From Hydractinia symbiolongicarpus (Eukaryota > Cnidaria > Hydrozoa > Anthoathecata > Hydractiniidae), in assembly GCF_029227915.1 (NCBI RefSeq), contig NC_079886.1, positions 25,460,501 to 25,524,500 of the forward strand: 64,000 nucleotides of DNA. The letters are read 5' to 3'. Positions 35,001 to 47,700 of the stretch are shown here, one piece after another. Position 1 is the first letter of the stretch; each line of letters begins with the position of its first letter. The position numbers were made by a program, and so were the translations under genes. The notes beneath the pieces are model-generated. The model saw nothing but the letters and a program-made list of their open reading frames with translations. It did not search any database and had not been told where the DNA came from.

Positions 35001-38000
35001 AGCGCCCAGTGTAATGGCTGAGTTCTAGCAATAATGTCAAATTAAGAAGATTGTTACTTCATAGAGTTTAATTGGCTTATTTATCACATTTATAAGGTCA
35101 CCGTCCAAAATCAGTTCAATTAAGTCCCACAGTCAATCGTTTCACTGTTAAAAGCGATGTAACCTAATAGTATCAGAAAAATATCGCTAAATACATGTTG
35201 GTACAAATATGTGACGCAACTGTTGTAACAGAAGCGGACTGATACCGTTAGAAAGTCAATGAAATGCAGTTTTTGAAACTGTCTCAATATCTTCAGCGTG
35301 CGATAACGGCTAGGATTGGTCCCACAGTAGAAAATGACTTATATATCTACATTTTTAAATGACGCGCTACCACAGCGCCCAGTGAAATCACTGAGTTCCG
35401 TCAATCATGCCAACTTAAGAAGAATGTTATTGCATGTAGTCCAATTCTCTCAATTATCACATTTATAAAGTTAAAGTCCAAAATCAGTTCAAGTATGTCC
35501 CACAGTCAATCGTTTCACTGTTAAAAGCGATCTAACCTAATAGTATCAGAAAAATGACGCTAAATACATGTTGGTACGAAAATGTGACCCAACCGTTGTA
35601 ACTCAAACGGACTGATACCGTTAGAAAGTCAATGAAATGTAGTTTGTGAAGCTGTCTTAATTTCTTCAGCGTGCGATAACGGCTAGGATTGGTCCCACAA
35701 TAAAAAATGACTTATATATCTAAATTTTTAACTGAAGCGCTACCACAGCGCCCAGTGTAATGGCTGAGTTCTAGCAATAATGTCAAATTAGGAAGATTGT
35801 TACTTTATGGAGTCCAATTGGCTTATTTATCACATTTATAAAGTCACCGTCCAAAATCGGTTCAATTAAGTCCCACAATCAATCGTTTAACTGTTAAAAG
35901 CGATGCAACTTAGTAGTATCAGAACACTATCGCTAAATACATGTTGGTACGAATATGTGACGCAACCGTTGTAACTGAAACGGACTGATGCCGTTAGAAT
36001 TTCAATAATATGTAGTTTTTGAAACTGTCTCCATTTTTTCACCGCCCGCTAACGGCTACGATTGCTCCCACATTAAAAAATGACTTATTTATCTAAATTT
36101 TTAACTGAAACGCTACCACAGCGCCCAGTGTAGTGACTGAGTTTCGGCAATCATGACAAATTAAAAAGAATGTTATTTCTTGGAGTCTACTTGTGTCATT
36201 TATCACATTTATATGCTCATATTCCAAAATCAGTTCAATTAAGTCCCACAATCAATCGTTTCACTGTTAAAAGCGATGCAACTTAGTAGTATCAGAACAC
36301 TATCGCTAAATACATGTTGGTACGAAAATGTGACCAAACTGTTGTAACTCAAACAGGCTGACACCGTTAGAAAGTCAATGAAATGTAGTTTTTGAAACTG
36401 TCTCTATTTCTTCAACGTGCGATAACGGCTAGGATTGGTCCCACAGTAAAAAATGACTTATTCATCTACATTTTCAAATGAAGCGCTACCACAGCGCTCA
36501 GTGTAATCGCTGAGTTCTAGCAATCATGTCAAAGTCAGAATAATTTTATTTCTTGGAGTCAAATTCTTTCAATTATTGCATTTATAAAGTTAAAGTCCAA
36601 AATCAGTTCAATTAAGTCCCACAATCAATCGTTTCACTGTTAAAAGCGATGTAACCTAATAGTATCAGAAAAATGTCGCTAAATACATGGTGGTACGAAA
36701 ATGTGACCCAACCGTTGTAACTCAAACGGACGGATATCGTTAGAAAGTCAATGAAATTTAGGGTTTGAAACTGCCTCTATTTCTTCAGCGTGCGATAACG
36801 GCTAAGATTGGTCCCACAGTAAAAAATGACTTATATGTCTAAATTTTTAAATGAAGCGCTACCACAGCGCCCAGTGTAATCGCTGAGTTCCGTCAATTAT
36901 GCCAATTTAAGAAGAAGGATATTGCATGGAGTCCAATTGTCTCATTCATCACATTTGTAGGCTCACAGTCTAAAATCAGTTCAATTAAGTCCCACAGTCA
37001 CTCGTTTCACTGTTAAAGGCGATGCAACCTAGTAATATCAGAAAAATATCGATAAATACATGTTGGTACGAAAATGTGACCAAACTGTTGTAACTCAAAC
37101 AGGCTGACACCGTTAGAAAGTCAATGAAATGCAGTTTTTGAAACTGTTTCAATTTCCTTGGCGTGCGATAGCGGTTAGGATTGGTCTCACAGTAAAAAAT
37201 GACTTATATATCTACATTTTTAAATGAAGCGCTACCACAGTGCCCAGTTTAATCGCTGTGTTCCGGCAATCATGCCAATTTAAGAAGAATGTTATTTCAT
37301 GGAGTCCATTTGTCTCATTCATCACATTTGTAAGGTCACAGTCTAAAATCAGTTCAATTAAGTCCCACAGTCACTCGTTTCACTGTTAAAGGCGATGCAA
37401 CCTAGTAATATCAGAAAAATATCGATAAATACATGTTGGTACGAAAATGTGACCAAACTGTTGTAACTCAAACAGGCTGACACCGTTAGAAAGTCAATGA
37501 AATGCAGTTTTTGAAACTGTCTCAATTTCCCCGGCGTGCGATAGCGGTTAGGATTGGTCTCACAGTAAAAAATGACTTATTTATCTACATTTTTATATGA
37601 AGCGCTACCACAGTGCCCAGTTTAATCGCTGTGTTCCGGCAATCATGCCAAATTAAGAAGAATGTTATTTCATGGAGTCCATTTGTCTCATTCATCACAT
37701 TTGTAAGGTCACAGTCTAAAATCAGTTCAATTAAGTCCCACAGTCACTCGTTTCACTGTTAAAGGCGATGCAACCTAGTAATATCAGAAAAATATCGATA
37801 AATACATGTTGGTACGAAAATGTGACCAAACTGTTGTAACTCAAACAGGCTGACACCGTTAGAAAGTCAATGAAATGCAGTTTTTGAAACTGTCTCAATT
37901 TCCCCGGCGTGCGATAGCGGTTAGGATTGGTCTCACAGTAAAAAATGACTTATATATCTACATTTTTAAATGAAGCGCTACCACAGTGCCCAGTTTAATC

Positions 38001-38378
38001 GCTGTGTTCCGGCAATCATGCCAATTTAAGAAGAATGTTATTTCATGGAATCCATTTGTCTCATTCATCACATTTGTAAGGTCACAGTCTAAAATCGGTT
38101 CAATTAAGTCCCACAGTCAATCATTTCACTATTAAAAGCGATGCAACCTAGTAATATCAGAAAAATATCGTTATATACATGTTGGTACCAATATGTGACG
38201 CAACCGTTGTAACTGAAACGGACTGATACCGTTAGAAAGTCAATGAATTGTAGTTTTTGAAACTATCTCAATTTCTTCAGCGCACGATAACGGCTAGGAT
38301 TGGTCCCACAGAAAAAATTGACTTATATATCTACATTTTTAAATGACGCGCTACCACAGCGCCCAGTGAAATCACTGA
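32038..38378 (+). repeat. Long HOR block A, 17 monomers
   Basis: Starts are 32038, 32411, 32784, 33157, 33530, 33903, 34276, 34649, 35022, 35395, 35768, 36141, 36514, 36887, 37260, 37633 and 38006, in the order t6/4, t5, t2, t6, t7, t5, t10, t6, t7, t6, t7, t9, t8, t10, t11, t11, t11. Markers shared with blocks B and C are CACCGCCCGCTAACGG (36040), TTTAGGGTTTGAAACTGCC (near 36757), ATCGATAAATAC and ATCGTTATATAC (38168). Block A has one more t11 monomer than B and C. Confidence 0.83.
37260..38005 (+). repeat. Single-monomer tandem duplication within block A
   Basis: The t11 monomers at 37260 and 37633 are nearly identical and both carry ATCGATAAATAC and CCCCGGCGTGCG. Blocks B and C have a single such monomer at this place, so block A gained one by a 373-bp tandem duplication. 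The second shows TTTTTATATG at about 37590 at its junction region and CCAAATTAAG near its start. Confidence 0.75.
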
Positions 38379-40615
38379 GTTCCGTCAATCATGCCAATTT
38401 AAGAAGAATGTTATTGCATGTATTCCAATTGTCTCAATTATCACATTTATAAAGTGAAAGTTCAAAATCAGTTCAAGTATGTCCCACAGTCAATCGTTTC
38501 ACTGTTAAAAGCGATGCAACCTAGTAATATCAGAAAAATATCGCTAAATACATGTTGGCACGAATATGTGACGCAACCGTTGTAACTGAAACGGACTGAT
38601 ACCGTTAGAAAGTCAATGAAATGTAGTTTTTGATACTGTCTCTATTTCTTCAGCGTGCCATAACGGCTAGGATTGGTCCTACAGTAAAAAATGACTTATT
38701 TATCTGCATTTTTAAATGAAACGCTACCACAGCGCCCAGTGTAATCGCTGAGTTCTAGCAATCATGTCAAATTCAGAACATTGTTATTTCTTGGAGTCCA
38801 ATTGTCTCAATTATCACACTTATAAAGTTAAAGTCTAAAATCAGTTCAATTAAGTCCCACAGCCAATCGTTTCACTGTTAAAAGCGATGCAACCTAGTAA
38901 TATCGGAAAAATATCGCTAAACACATGTTGGTACGAATATGTGATGCAACCGTTGTAACAGAAACGGACTGATACCGTTAGAAAGTCAATGAAATGTAGT
39001 TTTTGAAACTGTCTCAATTTCTTCAGCGTGCGATAACGGCTAGGATCGGTCCCACAGTAAAAAATGACTTATATATCTACATTTTTAAATGAAGCGCTAC
39101 CACAGCGCCCGGTGTAATCACTGAGCACCGGCAATCATGCCAATTTAAGAAGAATGTTAATTCATGGAATCCACTTGTCTCATTCATCACATTTGTCAGG
39201 TCACAGTCCAAAATCAGTTCAATTAAGTCCTATAATCAATCGTTTCACTGTTAAAAGCGATGCAACCTAGTAATATCAGAAAAATATCGCTAAATACTTG
39301 TTGGTACGAAAATGTGACCTAACTGTTGTAACTGAAACGGATTGATACCGTTACGAAGTCAATGAAATGCAGTTTTTGAAACTGTCTCAATTTCCTCGGC
39401 GTGCGATAGCGGCTAGGATTGGTCCCACAGTAAAAAATGACTTATATATCTACATTTTTAAATGAAGCGCTACCACAGTGCCCAGTTTAATCGCTGAGTT
39501 CCGGCAATCATGCCAATTTAAGAAGAATGTTATTTCATGGAGTCCATTTTTCTCATTCATCACATTTGTAAGGTCACAGTCCAAAATCAGTTCAATTAAG
39601 TCCCACAGTCAATCGTTTCACTGTTAAAAGCGATGCAACCTAGTAATATCAGAAAAATATCGCTAAATACATGTTGGTTCGAATACTTGACGCAACTGTT
39701 GTAACTGAAACGGACTGATACCGTTAGAAAGTCACTGAAATGTAGTTTTTGAAACTGTCTCAATTTCTTCAGCGTGCGATAACGGCTAGGATTGGTCCCA
39801 CAGTAAAAAATGACTTATATATCTACATTTTTAAATGACGCGTTACCACAGCGCCCAGTGAAATCACTGAGTTCCGTCAATCATGCCAATTTAAGAAGAA
39901 TGTTATTGCATGTAGTCCAATTGTCTCAATTATCACATTTATAAAGTTAAGGTCCAAAATCAGTTCAAGTATGTCCCACAGTCAATCGTTTCACTGCAAA
40001 AGCGATGCAAGCTAGTAATATCAGAAAAATATGGCTAAGTGCATGTTGGTACGAATATGTGACGCAACCGTTGTAACAGAAACTGACTGATACCGTTAGA
40101 AAGTCAATGAAATGTAGTTTTTGAAGCTGTCTCAATTTCTTCAGCGTGCGATAACGGCTAGGATTGGTCCCACAGTAAAAAATGACTTATATATCTACAT
40201 TTTTAAAAGAAGCGCTACCACAGCGCCCAGTGTAATGGCTGAGTTCTAGCAATAATGTCAAATTAAGAAGATTGTTACTTCATGGAGTCCAATTGGCTTA
40301 TTTATCACATTTATAAGGTCACAGTCCAAAATCAGTTCAATTAAGTCCTATAGTCAATCGTTTCACTGTTAAAAGCGATGTAACCTAGTAATATCAGAAA
40401 AATATCGCTAAATACTTGTTGGTACGAAAATGTGACCTAACTGTTGTAACTGAAACGGATTGATACCGTTACGAAGTCAATGAAATGCAGTTTTTGAAAC
40501 TGTCTCAATTTCCTCGGCGTGCAATAGCGGCTAGGATTGGTCCCACAGTAAAAAATGACTTATATATCTACATTTTTAAATGAAGCGCTACCACAGTGCC
40601 CAGTTTAATCGCTGA
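38379..40615 (+). repeat. Third, more diverged locus of the six-monomer HOR
   Basis: Monomers at 38379, 38752, 39125, 39498, 39871 and 40243 read t1, t3, t4, t5, t6, t7, as at 2985 and 17862. Private changes include TTCAAAATC near 38461, ATAATCAATCG near 39233 and a 1-bp deletion in CACTGCAAAAGCG near 39993. The last monomer switches from t7 to t4 about 75 bases in (GGTCACAGTCC, then AGTCCTATAG). The unit interrupts the long HOR family between blocks A and B. Confidence 0.83.
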
Positions 40616-43600
40616 GTTCCGGAAATCATGCCAATTTAAGAAGAATGTTATTTCATGGAGTCCATTTTTCTCATTCATCACATTTGTAAGGTCACAGTCC
40701 AAAATCAGTTCAATTAAGTCCCACAGTCAATCGTTTCACTGTTAAAAGCGATGCAACCTAGTAATATCAGAAAAATATCGCTAAATACATGTTGGTTCGA
40801 ATACTTGACGCAACTGTTGTAACTGAAACGGACTGATACCGTTAGAAAGTCACTGAAATGTAGTTTTTGAAACTGTCTCAATTTCTTCAGCGTGCGATAA
40901 CGGCTAGGATTGGTCCCACAGTAAAAAATGACTTATATATCTACATTTTTAAATGACGCGTTACCACAGCGCCCAGTGAAATCACTGAGTTCCGTCAATC
41001 ATGCCAATTTAAGAAGAATGTTATTGCATATAGTCCAATTGTCTCAATTATCACATTTATAAAGTTAAGGGCCAAAATCAGTTCAAGTATGTCCCACAGT
41101 CAATCGTTTCACTGTTAAAAGCGATGCAAGCTAGTAATATCAGAAAATTATGGCTAAGTGCATGTTGGTACGAATATGTGACGCAACCGTTGTAACAGAA
41201 ACTGACTGATACCGTTAGAAAGTCAATGAAATGTAGTTTTTGAAGCTGTCTCAATTTCTTCAGCGTGCGATAACGGCTAAGATTGGTCCCACAGTAAAAA
41301 ATGACTTATATATCTACATTTTTAAAAGAAGCGCTACCACAGCGCCCAGTGTAATGGCTGAGTTCTAGCAATAATGTCAAATTAAGAAGATTGTTACTTC
41401 GTGGAGTCCAATTGGCTTATTTATCACATTTATAAGGTCACCGTCCAAAATCAGTTCAATTAAGTCCCACAGTCAATCGTTTCACTGTTAAAAGCGATGT
41501 AACCTAATAGTATCAGAAAAATATCGCTAAATACATGTTGGTACAAATATGTGACGCAACTGTTGTAACAGAAGCGGACTGATACCGTTAGAAAGTCAAT
41601 GAATTGCAGTTTTTGAAACTGTCTCAATATCTTCAGCGTGCCATAACGGCTAGGATTGGTCCCACAGTAAAAAATGACTTATATATCTACATTTTTAAAT
41701 AAAGCGCTACCACAGCGTCCGGTGTAATCACTGAGCACCGGCAATCATGCCAATTTAAGAAGAATGTTAATTCATGGAATCCACTTGTCTCATTCATCAC
41801 ATTTGTCAGGTCACAGTCCAAAATCAGTTCAATTAAGTCCTATAGTCAATCGTTTCACTGTTAAAAGCGATGCAACCTAGTAATATCAGAAAAATATCGC
41901 TAAATACATGTTGGTACGAAAATGTGACCTAACTGTTGTAACTGAAACGGATTGATACAGTTACGAAGTCAATGAAATGCAGTTTTTGAAACTGTCTCAA
42001 TTTCCTCGGCGTGCGATAGCGGCTAGGATTTGTCCCACAGTAAAAAATGACTTATATATCTACATTTTTAAATGAAGCGCTACCACAGCGCCCAGTGTAA
42101 TGGCTGAGTTCTAGCAATAATGTCAAATTAAGAAGATTGTTACTTCATGGAGTCCAATTGGCTTATTTATCACATTTATAAGGTCACCGTCCAAAATCAG
42201 TTCAATTAAGTCCCACAGTCAATCGTTTCACTGTTAAAAGCGATGCAACCTAGTAATATCAGAAAAATATCGCTAAATACATGTTGGTACGAAAATGTGA
42301 CCTAACTGTTGTAACTGAAACGGATTGATACCGTTACGAAGTCAATGAAATGCAGTTTTTGAAACTGTCTCAATTTCCTCGGCGTGCGATAGCGGCTAGG
42401 ATTGGTCCCACAGTAAAAGATGACTTATATATCTACATTTTTAAATGAAGCGCTACCACAGCGCCCAGTTTAATCGCTGAGTTCCGGCAATCATGCCAAT
42501 TTAAGAAGAATGTTATTTCATGGAGTCCATTTTTCTCATTCATCACATTTGTAAGGTCACAGTCCAAAATCAGTTCAATTAAGTCCCACAGTCAATCGTT
42601 TCACTGTTAAAAGCGATGCAACCTAGTAATATCAGAAAAATATCGCTAAATACATGTTGGTACGAATACTTGACGCAACTGTTGTAACTGAAACGGACTG
42701 ATACCGTTAGAAAGTCACTGAAATGTAGTTTTTGAAACTGTCTCAATTTCTTCAGCGTGCGATAACGGCTAGGATTGGTCCCACAGTAAAAAAATGACTT
42801 ATATATCTACATTTTTAAAAGAAGCGCTACCACAGGCCCAGTGTAATGGCTGAGTTCTAGCAATAATGTCAAATTAAGAAGATTGTTACTTCATGGAGTC
42901 CAATTGGCTTATTTATCACATTTATAAGGTCACCGTCCAAAATCAGTTCAATTAAGTCCCACAGTCAATCGTTTCACTGTTAAAAGCGATGTAACCTAAT
43001 AGTATCAGAAAAATATCGCTAAATACATGTTGGTACAAATATGTGACGCAACTGTTGTAACAGAAGCGGACTGATACCGTTAGAAAGTCAATGAAATGCA
43101 GTTTTTGAAACTGTCTCAATATCTTCAGCGTGCGATAACGGCTAGGATTGGTCCCACAGTAAAAAATGACTTATATATCTACATTTTTAAATGACGCGCT
43201 ACCACAGCGCCCAGTGAAATCACTGAGTTCCGTCAATCATGCCAATTTAAGAAAAATGTTAATTCATGGAATCCACTTGTCTCATTCATCACATTTGTCA
43301 GGTCACAGTCCAAAATCAGTTCAATTAAGTCCTATAGTCAATCGTTTCACTGTTAAAAGCGATGCAACCTAGTAATATCAGAAAAATATCGCTAAATACA
43401 TGTTGGTACGAAAATGTGACCTAACTGTTGTAACTGAAACGGATTGATACCGTTACGAAGTCAATGAAATGCTGTTTTTGAAACTGTCTCAATTTCCTCG
43501 GCGTGCGATAGCGGCTAGGATTGGTCCCAAAGTAAAAAATGACTTATATATCTACATTTTTAAATGAAGCGCTACCACAGTGCCCAGTTTAATCGCTAGG

Positions 43601-44718
43601 TTCCGGCAATCATGCCAATTTAAGAAGAATGTTATTTCATGGAGTCCATTTTTCTCATTCATCACATTTGTAAGGTCACAGTCCAAAATCAGTTCAATTA
43701 AGTCCCACAGTCAATCGTTTCACTGTTAAAAGCGATGCAACCTAATAATATCAGAAAAATATCGCTAAGTACATTTTGGTACGAAAATGTGACCCAACTG
43801 TTGTAACTCAAACGGGCTGACACCGTTAGAAAGTCAATGAAATGCAGTTTTTGAAACTGTCTCAATTTTTTCAGCGTGCGATAACGGCTAGGATTGGTCC
43901 CACAGTAAAAAATGACTTACATAACTACATTTTTAAATGAAGCGCTACCACAGCGCCCAGTTTAATCGCTGAGTTCCGGCAATCATGCCAATTTAAGAAG
44001 AATGTTATTGCTTGTAGTCCATTTTTCTCATTCATCACATTTGTAAGGTCACAGTCCAAAATCAGTTCAATTAAGTCCCACAGTCAATCGTTTCACTGTT
44101 AAAAGCGATGCAACCTGGTAATATCAGAAAAATATCGCTAAATACATGTTGGTACGAATACTTGACGCAACTGTTGTAACTGAAACGGACTGATACCGTT
44201 AGAAAGTCACTGAAATGTAGTTTTTGAAACTGTCTCAATTTCTTCAGCGTGCGATAACGGCTAGGATTGGTCCCACAGTAAAAAATGACTTATATATCTA
44301 CATTGTTAAAAGAAGCGCTACCACAGCGCCCAGTGTAATGGCTGAGTTCTAGCAATAATGTCAAATTAAGAAGATTGTTACTTCATGGAGTCCAATTGGC
44401 TTATTTATCACATTTATAAGGTCACCGTCCAAAATCAGTTCAATTAAGTCCCACAGTCAATCGTTTCACCGTTAAAAGCGATGTAACCTAATAGTATCAG
44501 AAAAATATCGCTAAATACATGTTGGTACAAATATGTGACGCAACTGTTGTAACAGAAGCGGACTGATACTGTTAGAAAGTCAATGAAATGCAGTTTTTGA
44601 AACTGTCTCAATATCTTCAGCGTGCGATAACGGCTAGGATTGGTCCCACAGTAAATAATGACTTATATATCTACATTTTTAAATGACGCGCTACCACAGC
44701 GCCCAGTGAAATCACTGA
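40616..44718 (+). repeat. Recombined t5/t6/t7/t4 stretch
   Basis: Monomers start at 40616, 40989, 41362, 41735, 42108, 42481, 42854, 43227, 43600, 43973 and 44346 (t5, t6, t7, t4, t7, t5, t7, t6/4, t5, t5, t7). The order resembles 9327-11937 with losses. The monomer at 43600 begins as t5 but ends like the t2 monomer at 29053 (AGTACATTTTGGTACG), as if t10 and most of t2 had been deleted by an in-register exchange. Compensating 1-bp indels occur near 42787 (an extra A in CAGTAAAAAAATG) and 42834 (CACAGGCCCAG). Confidence 0.78.
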
Positions 44719-47700
44719 GTTCCGTCAATCATGCCAATTTAAGAAGAATGTTAATTCATGGAATCCACTTGTCTCATTCATCACATTTGTCAGGTCACAT
44801 TCCTAAATCAGTTCAATTAAGTCCTATAGTCAATCGTTTCACTGTTAAAAGCGATGCAACCTAGTAATATCAGAAAAATATCGCTAAATACATGTTGGTA
44901 CGAAAATGTGACCTAACTGTTGTAACTGAAACGGATTGATATCGTTACGAAGTCAATGAAATGCTGTTTTTGAAACTGTCTCAATTTCCTCGGCGTGCGA
45001 TAGCGGCTAGGATTTGTCCCAAAGTAAAAAATGACTTATATATCTACATTTTTGAATGAAGCGCTACCACAGTGCCCAGTTTAATCGCTAGGTTCCGGCA
45101 ATCATGCCAATTTAAGAAGAATGTTAATTCATGGAATCCACTTGTCTCATTCATCACATTTGTCAGGTCACAGTCCAAAATCAGTTCAATTAAGTCCCAC
45201 AGTCAATCGTTTCACTGTTAAAAGCGATGCAACCTAGTAATATCAGAAAAATATCGCTAAATACATGTTGGTACGAATACTTGACGCAACTGTTGTAACT
45301 GAAACGGACTGATACCGTTAGAAAGTCACTGAAATGTAGTTTTTGAAACTGTCTCAATTTCTTCAGCGTGCGATAACGTCTAGGATTGGTCCCACAGTAA
45401 AAAATGACTTATATATCTAAATTTTTAAATGAAGCGCTACCACAGCGCCCAGTTTAATCGCTGAGTACCGGCAATCATGACAAATTAAGAAGAATGTTAT
45501 TTCATGGAGTCCAATTGTCTCATTCATCACATTTGTAAGGTCACAGTCCAAAATCAGATCAATTAAGTCCCACAGTTAATCGTTTCACTGTTAAAAGCGA
45601 TGCAAGCTAGTAATATCAGAAAAATATCGCTAAGTACATGTCGGTACGAAAATGTGACCCAACCGTTGTAACAGAAACTGACTGATACCGTTAGAAAGTC
45701 AATGAAATGTAGTTTTTGAAGCTGTCTCAATTTCTTCAGCGTGCGATAACGGCTAGGATTGGTCCCACAGTAAAAAATGACTTATATATCTACATTTTTA
45801 AAAGAAGCGCTACCACGGCGACCAGTGTAATGGCTGAGTTCTAGCAATAATGTCAAATTAAGAAGATTGTTACTTCATGGAGTCCAATTGGCTTATTTAT
45901 CACATTTATAAAGTTAAAGTCCAAAATCAGTTCAATTAAGTCCCACAGTCAATCGTTTCACTGTTAAAAGCGATGTAACCTAATAGTATCAGAAAAATGT
46001 CGCTAAATACATGTTGGTACAAATATGTGACGCAACTGTTGTAACAGAAGCGGACTGATACCTTTACAAAGTCAATGAAATGCAGTTTTTGAAACTGTCT
46101 CAATATCTTCAGCGTGCGATAGCGGCTAGGATTGGTCCCACAGTAAAAAATGACTTATATATCTACATTTTTAAATGAAGCGCTACCACAGTGCCCAGTT
46201 TAATCGCTGAGTTCCGGCAATCATGCCAATTTAAGAAGAATGTTATTGCTTGTAGTCCATTTTTCTCATTCATCACATTTGTAAGGTCACAGTCCAAAAT
46301 CAGTTCAATTAAGTCCCACAGTCAATCGTTTCACTGTTAAAAGCGATGCAACCTGGTAATATCAGAAAAATATCGCTAAATACATGTTGGTACGAATACT
46401 TGACGCAACTGTTGTAACTGAAACGGACTGATACCGTTAGAAAATCAATGAAATGGAGTTTTTGAAACTGTCTCAATTTTTTCAGCGTGCGATAACGGCT
46501 AGGATTGCTCCCACAGTAAAAAATGACTTATATATCTACATTTTGAAATGACGCGTTACCATAGCACCCAGTGAAATCACTGAGTTCCGTCAATCATGCC
46601 AATTTAAGAAGAATGTTATTGCATGTAGTCCAATTGTCTCAATTATCACATTTATAAAGTTAAAGTCCAAAATCAGTTCAAGTATGTCCCACAGTCAATC
46701 GTTTCACTGTTAAAAGCGATGCAAGCTAGCAATATCAGAAAAATATGGCTAAGTGCATGTTGGTACGAATATGTGACGCAACCGTTGTAACAGAAACTGA
46801 CTGATACCGTTAGAAAGTCAATGAAATGTAGTTTTTGAAGCTGTCTCAATTTCTTCAGCGTGCGATAACGGCTAGGATTGGTCTCACAGTAAAAAATGAC
46901 TTATATATCTACATTTTTAAAAGAAGCGCTACCACAGCGCCCAGTGTAATGGCTGAGTTCTAGCAATAATGTCAAATTAAGAAGATTGTTACTTCATAGA
47001 GTCCAATTGGCTTATTTATCACATTTATATGGTCACCGTCCAAAATCAGTTCAATTAAGTCCCACAGTCAATCGTTTCACTGTTAAAAGCGATGTAACCT
47101 AATAGTATCAGAAAAATATCGCTAAATACATGTTGGTACAAATATGTGACGCAACTGTTGTAACAGAAGCGGACTGATACCGTTAGAAAGTCAATGAAAT
47201 GCAGTTTTTGAAACTGTCTCAATATCTTCAGCGTGCGATAACGGCTAGGATTGGTCCTACTGTAGAAAATGACTTATATATCTACATTTTTAAATGACGC
47301 GCTACCACAGCGCCCAGTGAAATCACTGAGTTCCGTCAATCATGCCAACTTAAGAAGAATGTTATTGCATGTAGTCCAATTGTCTCAATTATCACATTTA
47401 TAAAGTTAAAGTCCAAAATCAGTTCAAGTATGTCCCACAGTCAATCGTTTCACTGTTAAAAGCGATCTAACCTAATAGTATCAGAAAAATGTCGCTAAAT
47501 ACATGTTGGTACGAAAATGTGACCCAACCGTTGTAACTCAAACGGACTGATACCGTTAGAAAGTCAATGAAATGTAGTTTTTGAAGCTGTCTTAATTTCT
47601 TCAGCGTGCGATAACGGCTAGGATTGGTCCCACAATAAAAAATGACTTATATATCTACATTTTTAACTGAAGCGCTACCACAGCGCCCAGTGTAATGGCT

